IMG/VR virus record: IMGVR_UViG_3300025645_000179
Location: 1-38,299 of that record
DNA: 38,299 bases
From: a virus
Reading direction: 5' to 3' (one strand)
The notes beneath the pieces were generated by a model. The model worked only from the letters and a program-made list of their open reading frames with translations. It did no database searches and was not told where the DNA came from. This document shows positions 1 through 6,937 of the stretch, piece by piece. Both the position numbers and the translations under genes were made by a program. Position 1 is the first letter of the stretch. Every line of letters starts with the position of its first letter.

Positions 1-134
1 CAGCGCATTGTGCGCGCACACCGTCGCACCCGAGGCGACGGCGGAGATCAGTTCGACCGGCGGCGGGTCGCCCCGCCGCCAGCCATTCACAGGGCCTCGT
101 CCCCACTCGTCTTCGATGCACCACCGGGCCAGGA
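1..134. repeat. Terminal overlap, left copy
   Basis: Bases 1-134 recur at 38166-38299 with a single difference: T at 8, C at 38173. The overlap closes the polymerase reading frame, so the sequence is a circular or circularly permuted molecule of 38,165 bp. A real terminal repeat would usually lie between genes, not inside polymerase, so an assembly overlap is the simpler reading. Confidence 0.92.
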
Positions 135-228
135 GGACTTCAGTCGTCGGGTCCATGGCATAGCGCACGGACCCTGCGGTCTTGATCGGCACGGCCGAGC
201 GGGTCTCGAAGTCGAGGTGGACCTTCAT
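1..228 (-). CDS. DNA polymerase family A, 5' part (gene crosses the window ends)
   Basis: This is the N-terminal part of the phage replicative DNA polymerase. Translation from the ATG at 228 begins MKVHLDFETRS, the ExoI motif (DFE) of the 3'-5' proofreading exonuclease. The frame runs open to base 1 and, with base 1 placed after 38165, continues exactly in frame into the gene at 36231-38299, giving 720 residues in all. The start lies 3 bases after the stop of the ssDNA-binding protein gene, with a GGGG ribosome site inside that gene's end. Residue 74, in the ExoII motif AHNALFE, is Asn here but Ser in the copy at the other end of the window. Identification is strong; the split is an effect of where the circle was opened. 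Confidence 0.93.
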   Translation of the reverse strand, partial: MKVHLDFETRSAVPIKTAGSVRYAMDPTTEVLLARWCIEDEWGRGPVNGWRRGDPPPVELISAVASGATVCAHNAL

Positions 229-231
229 CGA

Positions 232-1008
232 TCAGCCCCAGTCGCTCGCCGAAGCCGCCGAGGTGGCCGGCGCGTCCCAGTCGTTCTGCGCCAGGCCCGC
301 GTTCTGCATGATCGCGTTGGCGTTCGGGTCTTCGATCGCCACCGACCCGGCGAAGTCCTCCGGCGTGCCACCGCCGCCCGCGCCGCCGAACGGCTTGTCG
401 TCGGCCAGCTTCATGATCGACTGGAGCCCGAAGAACACGCCCGGATTGCCGGCGCTGGTGGACTTGATGATCGCCAGCTTCATCGTCACCCAGCAGCCGG
501 CGTAGAGCACCTTGTCCAGTTCCTCCGGCAGCACCGCGACCACCCGGCCGCCGACGTTGTGGAAGCACGGGACCGCCTGCGTGGACTTCGCCGTCAGGAA
601 GGGGAAGCCCGGAACGTAGCCGGCGACCGTCTTCTTGATCGGCTCGAACCCGCCGTCCGCGACCGCGACCTTCAGGCCCTGGTCCTTCATCGGGTGGTTC
701 TTGTCGCGCGGGTTCAGCATCACGGACGGATCGCTGACGGACGGGTAGTGCATGCGCACCGCCGCCTTCAGGGCCTCCATGATGACCGAGATGTTCTTGT
801 GGGTGAACAGGCCGCTGGCCTGGTACTTCGGCGTCGCGCCGGCCGTCATCGGCTTGGCCGGCTTCGACAGGCTCGGCCACGACAGGCGCACCGCACCCGA
901 GAACACGAGGCCGCCTTCGCCGATGCGCGGCGGGTTGCCGACGATCAGGCGGTCATAGAGTTCCGGCACGAGGCCGATCTGCATACGGGGGTCGATCTGG
1001 TTCGACAT
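232..1008 (-). CDS. Phage ssDNA-binding protein, DUF2815 family
   Basis: Likely coats single-stranded DNA during replication and recombination, the role taken by gp2.5 in T7. The 258-residue sequence resembles the DUF2815 family of phage ssDNA-binding proteins: an N-terminal beta-rich region, a central GVFFGLQSIMKLADDKPFGG-type segment and a flexible acidic/aromatic tail with NDWDAP and a final SDWG. The ATG at 1008 is preferred over one at 1020 because GGAG sits 6 bases before it. It lies directly after the nuclease gene and 3 bases before DNA polymerase, a classic replication/recombination trio. Family assignment is from recalled sequence character; the function is known for the family, not shown here. 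Confidence 0.8.
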   Translation of the reverse strand: MSNQIDPRMQIGLVPELYDRLIVGNPPRIGEGGLVFSGAVRLSWPSLSKPAKPMTAGATPKYQASGLFTHKNISVIMEALKAAVRMHYPSVSDPSVMLNPRDKNHPMKDQGLKVAVADGGFEPIKKTVAGYVPGFPFLTAKSTQAVPCFHNVGGRVVAVLPEELDKVLYAGCWVTMKLAIIKSTSAGNPGVFFGLQSIMKLADDKPFGGAGGGGTPEDFAGSVAIEDPNANAIMQNAGLAQNDWDAPATSAASASDWG

Positions 1009-1021
1009 CTTGATCTCCATC

Positions 1022-2266
1022 TCAGAGCGTCACTGCCGAGGCGAAGCCGGCCTCGGCGACGGCAAGGGGATTGACCGCGTCCCCCTTCGCGCTGTCCGGG
1101 ACCAGCTTCAGTCCCGAACTTTCCTTGACGACGTATTCGGCCATGGCCTTGACGCCGTCCTTGCCGGCCGTCTGCTTCACCAGCTTCTCGGCCTGTGCAA
1201 CAGATAGCAGCTTGCGCGGGGCGAAGTCATCTTCGTCCAGCAGCGTGTTGTTGGCGAACCACGCCTTGGCCGCGTCCTCGTCCGAGAACTTCCGCCGGGC
1301 CTGCTTCGGCACGAGCTTGTAGCCGGGCAGCGGGTGGCCCGCGAGCGCGAGCGCCGAAGCCTGCTCCTCCACCGCGTCGATCCAGGACTGCAACAGGGGC
1401 AGAACGGCCAGGGTCTCGGCGAGCTTCGTCAGGTCGTGGCGCATCTGCTCCGGCGACGGCAGCGTGAGCACCACGTCCGTCTCGACGGGGGCCTCGGTTC
1501 CGGCCCACGACATCACTTCCCGCGAGGTTTCGGGGAGCGTGGCGAACAGCGCCGGGCAGACGTGCGCCGCCGGGCACCAGTGGCACTGCTCATCGCCGGG
1601 GACGAGCGGGGGGTCTTCCGTCTTGGCCGCCGCCACCGCCGCGTCCACGTCGTCGCTGAAGGCGATCAGGTCGGATGGGCTGTAGATCGCGGTGCGGATC
1701 GGCTCACCGACTTGGCAGCGCGGCTGAATGATCGTGGCGTCCACGCGCTCGACGAGGTGTTCAGTTATGCCGAACAAGACGCACGAAGCATAGAGCTTCA
1801 TCTGCGGAGTGTTCTCGTTCACATACTTGCCGCGCCCGTGCTTGTAGTCGATGACGATCAGCAGCTTCAGCGAAGGGATGTAGATCACGACATCGGCGGA
1901 TCCGCCGACATCTTCCCCGAGGGTGAACATGCGCTCGACCCAGTACACGGCGTCGGGGTGCTTGTTCAGGATGTCGTTGACGTGGTCGAGCGCGACCTGC
2001 ACGGCCTCGACATCGTCGGCCTCGAACTCCGGCCAGCCAGGCTGAAGCGCCTCACCTGCGAAGTCCAGGACTGTCTCGCGGCGCTCGCGCACCGCTAACT
2101 CAAACAGCGCGTGGGCACGAGTGCCCGCCGCCATATGCTCGTTTTCGGCCTGTGGCGGTAGCGTGGCGCATAGCCGGGCACTGCCAGGGCAGCGAAGCCA
2201 GCGATGCGCCGTGGAGCCACCGAACGTCAGATGTTGTTTGGTGTTCGGCTGTTCTTGAGCGGGCAT
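1022..2266 (-). CDS. Cas4/RecB-like phage exonuclease, DUF2800 family
   Basis: A PD-(D/E)XK nuclease, probably processing DNA ends for recombination with the adjacent ssDNA-binding protein. In 414 residues I see the nuclease core GGSAD (Asp125) followed by IDYKHG (Asp140, Lys142). There are four cysteines in Cas4/AddB-like arrangement: one near the N terminus (RCPGS, Cys26) and C228-x2-C231-x5-C237 with the CPALF ending, suggesting an iron-sulfur cluster. The Gln155 region matches the RecB motif. The start at 2266 has AAGGA 7 bases upstream. The stop is 1 base from the longest possible start of the next gene and 13 bases from the preferred one, so the two are cotranscribed. The DUF2800 name is from memory of this phage family. 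Confidence 0.82.
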   Translation of the reverse strand: MPAQEQPNTKQHLTFGGSTAHRWLRCPGSARLCATLPPQAENEHMAAGTRAHALFELAVRERRETVLDFAGEALQPGWPEFEADDVEAVQVALDHVNDILNKHPDAVYWVERMFTLGEDVGGSADVVIYIPSLKLLIVIDYKHGRGKYVNENTPQMKLYASCVLFGITEHLVERVDATIIQPRCQVGEPIRTAIYSPSDLIAFSDDVDAAVAAAKTEDPPLVPGDEQCHWCPAAHVCPALFATLPETSREVMSWAGTEAPVETDVVLTLPSPEQMRHDLTKLAETLAVLPLLQSWIDAVEEQASALALAGHPLPGYKLVPKQARRKFSDEDAAKAWFANNTLLDEDDFAPRKLLSVAQAEKLVKQTAGKDGVKAMAEYVVKESSGLKLVPDSAKGDAVNPLAVAEAGFASAVTL

Positions 2267-2435
2267 GTCAATGTCCTTGTACCGGGGTTTTTGGTGAGCG
2301 GGAGACGGCGCGCTCGGGATCGAACCGGGACACCTCTGCTATCGGCCAACTATCCCCTACCCGCCCTTGCCGGGTCACAGGGGAGAGGGTTCACGATACC
2401 CCTCCTAGCCTAGTGGCCGCCTCCCGCACCGCGCC
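2267..2435 (-). other. Gene gap with nested GC hairpins and tRNA-like loops
   Basis: No gene fits in this 169-base gap between two leftward genes. On the minus strand it holds a strong hairpin (2354-2383, CCCCT/AGGGG with an inner CCCG/CGGG), an outer stem GCGGGAG/CTCCCGC (2421-2427 with 2298-2304), a T-arm-like CCCGG-TTCGATC-CCGAG (2313-2329) and a 5-bp stem with a 7-base loop ATCGTGA (2386-2402). The pieces do not assemble into a canonical tRNA cloverleaf. It could be an attenuator, a processing site or a tRNA relic. Confidence 0.35.
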
Positions 2436-2903
2436 TTACAGCGCGATTTCGCCCCGCCCGATGGCCTGGAGATTGGCGAGCAGCTTGGCGCGCTGGTTCT
2501 CGGCGGTCAGCTTCAGCGTGCCCGGCGAGCCATCGGCCTTCTGGAAGTGCTCGGCGATGTACTTCTTGACCTTGTCCGGCCCGCCGACCCCGACCTTGGC
2601 GACGGCAGCGTTGCCGGCAGCGATCAGATCGGCCTCGCTCGGAACCGGAGCAGCCTGTTCAGAAGGGGACGCAGCGGTCGTCGCACTCGGGCCATTGTCG
2701 GAGGGCTGCGACGTGGCGGCCGGCGTAGAAGCCTGGCCCGACGACGGACCGGTGGCCGCGCTCGCAGCAGTCTCCGACTTTCCCGACGCACGGGTGGCCG
2801 CCGGCTTGGTGGTCGTCACGGTCACGGCCTCGCCGGGCAGAGCGGCGGCAATGCGGCTCAATTCGGCGGGATCGTTCGTCTCGATGTTCAGGGTGATCTT
2901 CAT
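2436..2903 (-). CDS. Unknown 155-residue protein with Ala/Thr/Ser/Pro linker
   Basis: I do not recognise this protein. It has three parts: a short N-terminal domain of about 35 residues (MKITLNIETNDPAELSR...), a low-complexity Ala/Thr/Ser/Pro-rich linker of roughly 55 residues, and a charged helical C-terminal domain (KKYIAEHFQKADGS... to GRGEIAL). The layout suggests two small binding modules on a flexible tether. The ATG at 2903 has GGAG 6 bases upstream; longer starts lack a ribosome site and would overlap the promoter. It is the first gene after the operator-bearing promoter at 2932-2968, so it is probably expressed early and under the same control as the HTH and winged-helix genes. Confidence 0.75.
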   Translation of the reverse strand: MKITLNIETNDPAELSRIAAALPGEAVTVTTTKPAATRASGKSETAASAATGPSSGQASTPAATSQPSDNGPSATTAASPSEQAAPVPSEADLIAAGNAAVAKVGVGGPDKVKKYIAEHFQKADGSPGTLKLTAENQRAKLLANLQAIGRGEIAL

Positions 2904-2931
2904 GTTCGTCTCCATTGAAGCGGTGTTGCCG

Positions 2932-2968
2932 CGCATATCTTTCTATGCGTTTCGGCCAGCGCGGTCAA
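2932..2968 (-). promoter_or_regulatory. Leftward promoter with CGCATA-N6-TATGCG operator (site A)
   Basis: On the minus strand TTGACC (2968-2963), a 17-base spacer and TAGAAA (2945-2940) form a sigma70-type promoter. The inverted repeat CGCATA-N6-TATGCG (2932-2949) covers the -10 box. The same arrangement at the same distance occurs at two other leftward promoters, which argues for a shared regulator. It would drive the 155-residue protein, nuclease, ssDNA-binding protein and polymerase. Confidence 0.75.
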
Positions 2969-2977
2969 GCCGAAAAT

Positions 2978-4342
2978 TCAGTCCTTCGTCGCCATGGCCT
3001 CGTGAAGATTGTCCTTCGTGGTGATCGAGACGATGGTGTTTGCTTTGCGAGTAACGATCTTCGCCACGCTGTCGTCGAAGCTGTTGTTCAGCATGACGAA
3101 GCGCGCGAGGGTCGGGCGTGTCTGGCCCTTGCGCCGGATGCGGCGCACAGCCTGGACGTTGTCGGCCGGGGTCCACGAGCTTTCGAGCATGTCGAGGCGG
3201 CAGGCCGCCGTCATGGTCAGGCCCGTGCCGGCGGCCGTGATGTTGCCGACGATGACGCGGACGCCCTTTGGGTCATCCTGGAATGAGCGCACCGTCTGCT
3301 CCCGCTGGCGCTCGCTCGTCCCGCCGACGATCATCTCGGCCCGGATGCCGTGCTGGTTCAGGTGCTCGGCGACAAGCTGGATCGCCCGGCGGTGGTGCGC
3401 CATGATGACGAGCTTGTCGATGGTGCCGGACTTCAGTTCCTCGGTGATGAGCCTGGCGTAGCCGGGGGCCTTGGCCTCGGCGATCAGCGCGCGGAGCGTG
3501 GCGATGTGGGTGCCGTCGTCGAAGGCCAGCCGGCCCTCGGTCTCGATGCTCTGGATGATGCGCTCGGACAGGCCCGGATACTGCTTCAGGTACTCGACGA
3601 CGGGGCGGCTGTCGCCGTCCACCGGCAATACGTCTAGACGGATGGGCGGTAGCGACGACCCCACGTCGTCAAACGTCCGCATCAGGGACATATCGCGGAG
3701 CATCGCTTGAAGCTCCGGCAGCGCCTCCTTGCGCACGGAATTGGACACGCTGAACGTGCCGACCCGCTGCTTGAAGAACCGCTTCTGGAACGCGGTGAAG
3801 TCGAGCCTGGTCTGGCCCGATAGGCGGAGCGGAACCCACAGGTCGGCGGGGTCGTTCTTGATCGGGGTTCCCGTGAGGCACCAGACGTGCGAAGCGAAGC
3901 CGGCGATGCCGCCGATGCCGTCGCCCTTGTCCCCGACAATGGCCTTCGTGCGCTTGGCTTCGGGGTTCTTCAGGTAGTGGCTCTCGTCGATAATCAGCGC
4001 GTCGAAGTAGTCGCTCGCGATGTCGCCCGCCCAGTTGACCGCCTGTTCGTAGCTCATCACGAGCACGTCCACCTTGCCGCGCTGCCAGGCGACCAGATCG
4101 AACACGCTATCCGCCTTGACAACGCGGGCGTTATCCCGCCCCCACAGCCTGATTTGATACGGCCAGACCTGGCGGACGCCGGCCGGGCAGATCACGATGG
4201 ACCGTTCAGCCTTGACCAGTTCACGCGCCCGGATCGCCTGCGCGGTCTTGCCAAGCCCCGGCTCGTCGAAGATAGACGCCCGGTAGTTGGCGGCAAGAAA
4301 CGCCGCGCCGTCGATCTGGTACTGTTCAAGTTTCTCGGTCAT
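2978..4342 (-). CDS. SNF2-family DNA helicase/translocase
   Basis: A superfamily-2 ATPase of the SNF2 type, probably remodelling forks or recombination intermediates. Its 454 residues show Walker A DEPGLGKT (26-33), motif II DESH (119-122), motif III LTGTP (156-160), and in the second RecA-like lobe GTGLTMTAA (motif V) and QAVRRIRRKGQ (motif VI). The length is that of compact phage SNF2 proteins with no extra DNA-binding domains. Its start overlaps the end of the zinc-ribbon gene by 17 bases in another frame, implying coupled translation. It is the last gene before promoter A. The helicase fold is certain; the biological role is inferred from its place among replication and recombination genes. 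Confidence 0.93.
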   Translation of the reverse strand: MTEKLEQYQIDGAAFLAANYRASIFDEPGLGKTAQAIRARELVKAERSIVICPAGVRQVWPYQIRLWGRDNARVVKADSVFDLVAWQRGKVDVLVMSYEQAVNWAGDIASDYFDALIIDESHYLKNPEAKRTKAIVGDKGDGIGGIAGFASHVWCLTGTPIKNDPADLWVPLRLSGQTRLDFTAFQKRFFKQRVGTFSVSNSVRKEALPELQAMLRDMSLMRTFDDVGSSLPPIRLDVLPVDGDSRPVVEYLKQYPGLSERIIQSIETEGRLAFDDGTHIATLRALIAEAKAPGYARLITEELKSGTIDKLVIMAHHRRAIQLVAEHLNQHGIRAEMIVGGTSERQREQTVRSFQDDPKGVRVIVGNITAAGTGLTMTAACRLDMLESSWTPADNVQAVRRIRRKGQTRPTLARFVMLNNSFDDSVAKIVTRKANTIVSITTKDNLHEAMATKD

Positions 4343-4565
4343 TTCTCACTGCCTTGAAGCCTTCGCCCTTGACGATTATTCGCCACATTGTGTTGTCTAT
4401 AGTCTGCTCCGCCGTGGTGAAGGTCTCCCCACAACGGCAGCGTCTCCGCCGGAATACTGTGCCCTTGTCACAGCGGGTTTCTATGACGCGCGACGTGTGC
4501 ATGTTGCACACAGGGCACGTCGCGCCAGCCCCATCCATTGTGTCAACGATCCGGGGCGGGGCCAT
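4326..4565 (-). CDS. NrdR-like zinc-ribbon protein
   Basis: A 79-residue protein that closely resembles the zinc-ribbon half of the transcription factor NrdR: ATCPVCNMHTSRVIETR followed by FRRRRCRCGETFTTAEQ, giving cysteines at 17, 20, 43 and 45. The second pair is C-x-C instead of the usual C-x2-C. It lacks NrdR's ATP-cone domain, so it cannot sense nucleotides the way NrdR does. It may be a small DNA- or RNA-polymerase-binding factor. The ATG at 4565 follows GGAAG by 7 bases; longer starts have no ribosome site. It overlaps the helicase gene by 17 bases and lies just after rusA. Confidence 0.8.
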   Translation of the reverse strand: MAPPRIVDTMDGAGATCPVCNMHTSRVIETRCDKGTVFRRRRCRCGETFTTAEQTIDNTMWRIIVKGEGFKAVRNDRET

Positions 4566-4567
4566 GG

Positions 4568-5005
4568 TCAGACTTCCATCCTCATGCACACGTAGCCGGG
4601 CCAGGTGCTCATGTCCGCCACCGTCACGCGGCATCTGTCACGCGCGATGCCCTCACAAAGCTCGACATGCAGGCCCCACATTTCCTTGTCGTCCACGACG
4701 ATCCCGAGCCCGTGCTGACCGGGCTTGTCCGGGCGCTTCAAGATGTCCGACAGCAGCTTGACGCGGTTGTCGATGTCGCCGCGCGCGTTCGGGGCCAGGT
4801 CTATCCACAGCCCGTAGGGCCGGCCGCCGATCCACGGCAGGTTGTCACCCCTGCCGTGGAGTTCCTTGACTTCCTGGAGCCAGAACCGGTAGCCCGCCGT
4901 CTTCATGGTGAGGTGCGATCCCCGGCGAGCGGCGAACGCACTGTTCACGGAAGGCGGAAGCGGCAGGTCCAGGGTGATGACGGACTGGAACGGCCGCTTC
5001 GTCAT
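4568..5005 (-). CDS. rusA: RusA-like Holliday junction resolvase
   Basis: Cuts four-way DNA junctions formed during recombination, preparing concatemers for packaging. The 145 residues carry the RusA signature: an N-terminal LDLPLPPSVNSAF segment, the catalytic GDIDNRVK (Asp77, Asp79) and VVDDKEMW (Asp105/106). Its length is close to the roughly 120 residues of E. coli RusA. The ATG at 5005 overlaps the stop of the HTH gene as TGATG, so translation is coupled; a longer start at 5131 would add an Arg-rich N terminus read from another gene's shadow. Confident assignment. Confidence 0.92.
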   Translation of the reverse strand: MTKRPFQSVITLDLPLPPSVNSAFAARRGSHLTMKTAGYRFWLQEVKELHGRGDNLPWIGGRPYGLWIDLAPNARGDIDNRVKLLSDILKRPDKPGQHGLGIVVDDKEMWGLHVELCEGIARDRCRVTVADMSTWPGYVCMRMEV

Positions 5006-5943
5006 CACACGCCGTCCGGCTTCAGCACCGCGCCGTCGTCGAGCGCGTCGTGGACCGAGACGAGCGCGGCCATGCGCGCATCGACTTCGGCCTGGAGCGC
5101 CTTCACCTGGTCGGGCTTCATGCCCGGCCACGGCCGCTTGCCGTTGCGGATCAGCGAATAGTAGGACTTCGACAGCCCGAGGATCGCGGCCATCTCCGTG
5201 TCGGTCAGACCAGCCGCGACCACGAGCCCGACGAGCTTCGGCGTCGGTCCGGCGGGCGCTGCCGCTGCACGCTGCCGCGCGGGCGTGGCGGCCGGAGCCG
5301 GTTCGTCATCCCAGTCGGCGGCCTGGTCGCTCTCCGGCTCGGCGGCCGGTTCGTCATCCCAGTCGGAGGCGGGCTCGGTTGCGGCCGTGCCGCGCCGCAG
5401 GAAGGCGGGAATGTCCTCGTCCTTCAGGTCGCCGTTCTCGATCGCCTCGACAGCCGCCGCACTGGTCTCGATCGACACGGCCGCGCCGTGCTTCAGCGAG
5501 GCCGCCAGGGCCGCCAGGCGCGGATCGTCGGCGATGTAGGCGTTGATGCTGTCGGGCGACAGCTTCGGCACCGGGAAGCCGTGAACGGCCATACCGAGGG
5601 CTTCGCGCAGGGCCTCGACGCGGCCTTGCCAGTCCTCCGCCTTCTCGACGCCGGACAGGTCCACGTCCAGGCCCTCGACGTGCTGCGACAGCACGCCGGC
5701 CAGGTCGGCGAGCGGACCGTCTTCCGAGATCGCCACATCCATGTCGGTGGCGATGAGTTCCGAGACCTTCCCGAGCGCGCGGGAGAGTGCCGAGCGCACG
5801 TTCTCGCGGGCCACATCGTTGCACTGCCGAACCACCTCGTTCGGCATGGTCGCCGCCCCGGCCGGCCAGGCGGTCGGGTCATCCTTCAGGGACAGGCCGA
5901 ACTCGCTGGCCGCCTGTTCTGCAATCTGCTTCACGTTCAACAT
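5005..5943 (-). CDS. HTH-containing protein with repeated DWDDEPA motif, possible regulator
   Basis: 312 residues. The first 180 or so are mostly helical and unrecognised. A linker then contains SDWDDEPA (193-200) and ADWDDEPA (209-216), followed by an Ala/Pro-rich stretch. The C terminus has a Cro/CI-type helix-turn-helix (about 244-270, LTDTEMAAILGLSKSYYSLI). It is the first gene behind operator promoter B, so it could be the protein that binds the CGCATA-N6-TATGCG sites and represses itself; that is inference. The ATG at 5943 follows AAGGAG by 8 bases, within the palindrome-bearing leader. A replication initiator or accessory protein is an alternative, since its DW motifs also occur in the ssDNA-binding protein and primase. 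Confidence 0.75.
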   Translation of the reverse strand: MLNVKQIAEQAASEFGLSLKDDPTAWPAGAATMPNEVVRQCNDVARENVRSALSRALGKVSELIATDMDVAISEDGPLADLAGVLSQHVEGLDVDLSGVEKAEDWQGRVEALREALGMAVHGFPVPKLSPDSINAYIADDPRLAALAASLKHGAAVSIETSAAAVEAIENGDLKDEDIPAFLRRGTAATEPASDWDDEPAAEPESDQAADWDDEPAPAATPARQRAAAAPAGPTPKLVGLVVAAGLTDTEMAAILGLSKSYYSLIRNGKRPWPGMKPDQVKALQAEVDARMAALVSVHDALDDGAVLKPDGV

Positions 5944-5958
5944 GAGACGTTCTCCTTT

Positions 5959-5995
5959 CGCATAGAAGATTATGCGTTTCCCTCCGCCCTGTCAA
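5959..5995 (-). promoter_or_regulatory. Leftward promoter with CGCATA-N6-TATGCG operator (site B)
   Basis: Minus-strand TTGACA (5995-5990), 17-base spacer, TAATCT (5972-5967). The inverted repeat CGCATA-N6-TATGCG (5959-5976) overlaps the -10 box. The strongest match of the three sites. Its -35 box overlaps the stop codon of the upstream 43-residue ORF. It should drive the HTH gene, rusA, the zinc ribbon and the SNF2 helicase. Confidence 0.82.
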
Positions 5996-6123
5996 CGATG
6001 AAGGGCGTAATGGCAGGTGTCGAAGCTGTGGCGCTCCTGGCAGGTGCGCATGGCCTCCTCGTCGGTCGAGGTGATCCACCAGAACGCCGCCCCGAGCGCG
6101 ACCGCTGCGATGATCCAGCGCAT
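5992..6123 (-). CDS. Small 43-residue single-span membrane protein
   Basis: A short gene with a perfect ribosome site, AGGAGG, 7 bases before its ATG. The protein starts MRWIIAAVALGAAFWWIT, one hydrophobic membrane span, followed by a short hydrophilic tail with two cysteines ten residues apart (TCQERHSFDTCHYALHR), probably outside the cytoplasm. The first six residues match those of the plus-strand membrane protein at 8880. Its start region is a duplicate of the start region of the repeat-protein gene at 6810, and its TGA overlaps the -35 box of promoter B. Function unknown. It may be an early host-takeover or superinfection protein; no direct evidence. Confidence 0.7.
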   Translation of the reverse strand: MRWIIAAVALGAAFWWITSTDEEAMRTCQERHSFDTCHYALHR

Positions 6124-6138
6124 GCCGCTTCCTCCTGT

Positions 6139-6250
6139 TGCCGCCCCGTGCTCATCAGCCACGGTCGAGGGCGGCTTCGCCGTAGGACACGGGGGCGCGC
6201 CCCGTGTTTCGCGTCAACTGTTCTGCCAAGCCGCAAACCAAGCGGTGGCC
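6139..6250. repeat. 112-bp exact direct repeat, copy 1
   Basis: Bases 6139-6250 are identical to 6826-6937 (offset 687). The unit holds the last codons of the repeat protein, its stop, a hairpin ACACGGGG-GCGCG-CCCCGTGT (6187-6207) and the spacer leading to the next ribosome site. Similarity continues, with changes, into both downstream start codons. Confidence 0.95.
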
Positions 6251-6810
6251 ATGGCCTCGTTGTAGGCGCGCTCGGCGGGGGCCGTGGCCTCGTCGTAGGC
6301 GCGCCGGGCGGTGGCCATGGCCTCGTCGTAGGCGCGCTCGGCGGTGGCCATGGCCTCGTTGTAGGCGCGCTCGGCGGGGGCCGTGGCCTCGTCGTAGGCG
6401 CGCCGGGCGGGGGCCATGGCCTCGTCGTAGGCGCGCTCGGCGGTGGCCATGGCCTCGTTGTAGGCGCGCTGGGCGGGGGCCCTGGCCTCGTCGTAGGCGC
6501 GCCGGGCGGTGGCCGTGGCCTCGTCGTAGGCGCGCTCGGCGGTGGCCATGGCCTCGTTGTAGGCGCGCTCGGCGGGGGCCGTGGCCTCGTCGTAGGCGCG
6601 CCGGGCGGTGGCCATGGCCTCGTTGTAGGCGCGCCGGGCGGTGGCCGACAAGAGACACCGCGCCCAGCCCCAATCAAACGTGGCCGCGTGCTCGACACAG
6701 AGCGCAAGCGTTGGCTCCACGTCAGCTTCGCCAAACAGCTTGATGAACGCTTCGACATGCGAGCACGCCCCGAGAGCGCGCAGCCGTGCAGCGTTAATCG
6801 TTTTCGACAT
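6214..6810 (-). CDS. Protein with twelve 11-residue Ala-rich repeats
   Basis: 198 residues. An N-terminal domain of about 54 residues (INAARLRALGACSHVEAF...FDWGWARCLL) is followed by twelve tandem repeats of the pattern x-A-x-A-x-R-A-Y-[N/D]-E-A (residues 55-186) and a closing ATAWFAAWQNS. The DNA repeats are 33 bp long (6253-6648). Similar phage and bacterial proteins with AYxEA repeats exist but their role is unknown to me; the repeats should form a long amphipathic helix or a helical solenoid. The ATG at 6810 follows AAGGAG by 8 bases. Repeat number is likely to vary by slippage. It is a leftward, probably early gene. Confidence 0.82.
   Translation of the reverse strand: MSKTINAARLRALGACSHVEAFIKLFGEADVEPTLALCVEHAATFDWGWARCLLSATARRAYNEAMATARRAYDEATAPAERAYNEAMATAERAYDEATATARRAYDEARAPAQRAYNEAMATAERAYDEAMAPARRAYDEATAPAERAYNEAMATAERAYDEAMATARRAYDEATAPAERAYNEAMATAWFAAWQNS
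6253..6648 (-). repeat. Twelve tandem 33-bp coding repeats
   Basis: Twelve in-frame copies of a 33-bp unit, alternating between subtypes (TAPAERAYNEA, MATAERAYDEA, MATARRAYDEA and others), so larger 66-99 bp blocks also recur. They cause long open shadow frames on the plus strand. Confidence 0.95.
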
Positions 6811-6825
6811 GCCGCTTTCTCCTTC

Positions 6826-6937
6826 TGCCGCCCCGTGCTCATCAGCCACGGTCGAGGGCGGCTTCGCCGTAGGACACGGGGGCGCGCCCCGTGTTTCGCG
6901 TCAACTGTTCTGCCAAGCCGCAAACCAAGCGGTGGCC
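6826..6937. repeat. 112-bp exact direct repeat, copy 2
   Basis: Identical to 6139-6250. Here it follows a gene remnant and precedes the start of the intact repeat protein. The two copies bracket that gene, so recombination between them would delete or multiply it. Confidence 0.95.

Noticed and set aside
1-134. True short direct terminal repeats like those of T7
   Set aside because: The repeat lies inside the polymerase coding sequence and closes its frame, so an overlap from a circular assembly is more likely; physical ends would need read evidence.
2298-2427. A complete tRNA gene on the minus strand
   Set aside because: T-arm-like and anticodon-like loops are too far apart, the D-arm does not pair and the T-arm is not next to the acceptor stem; kept only as a finding.
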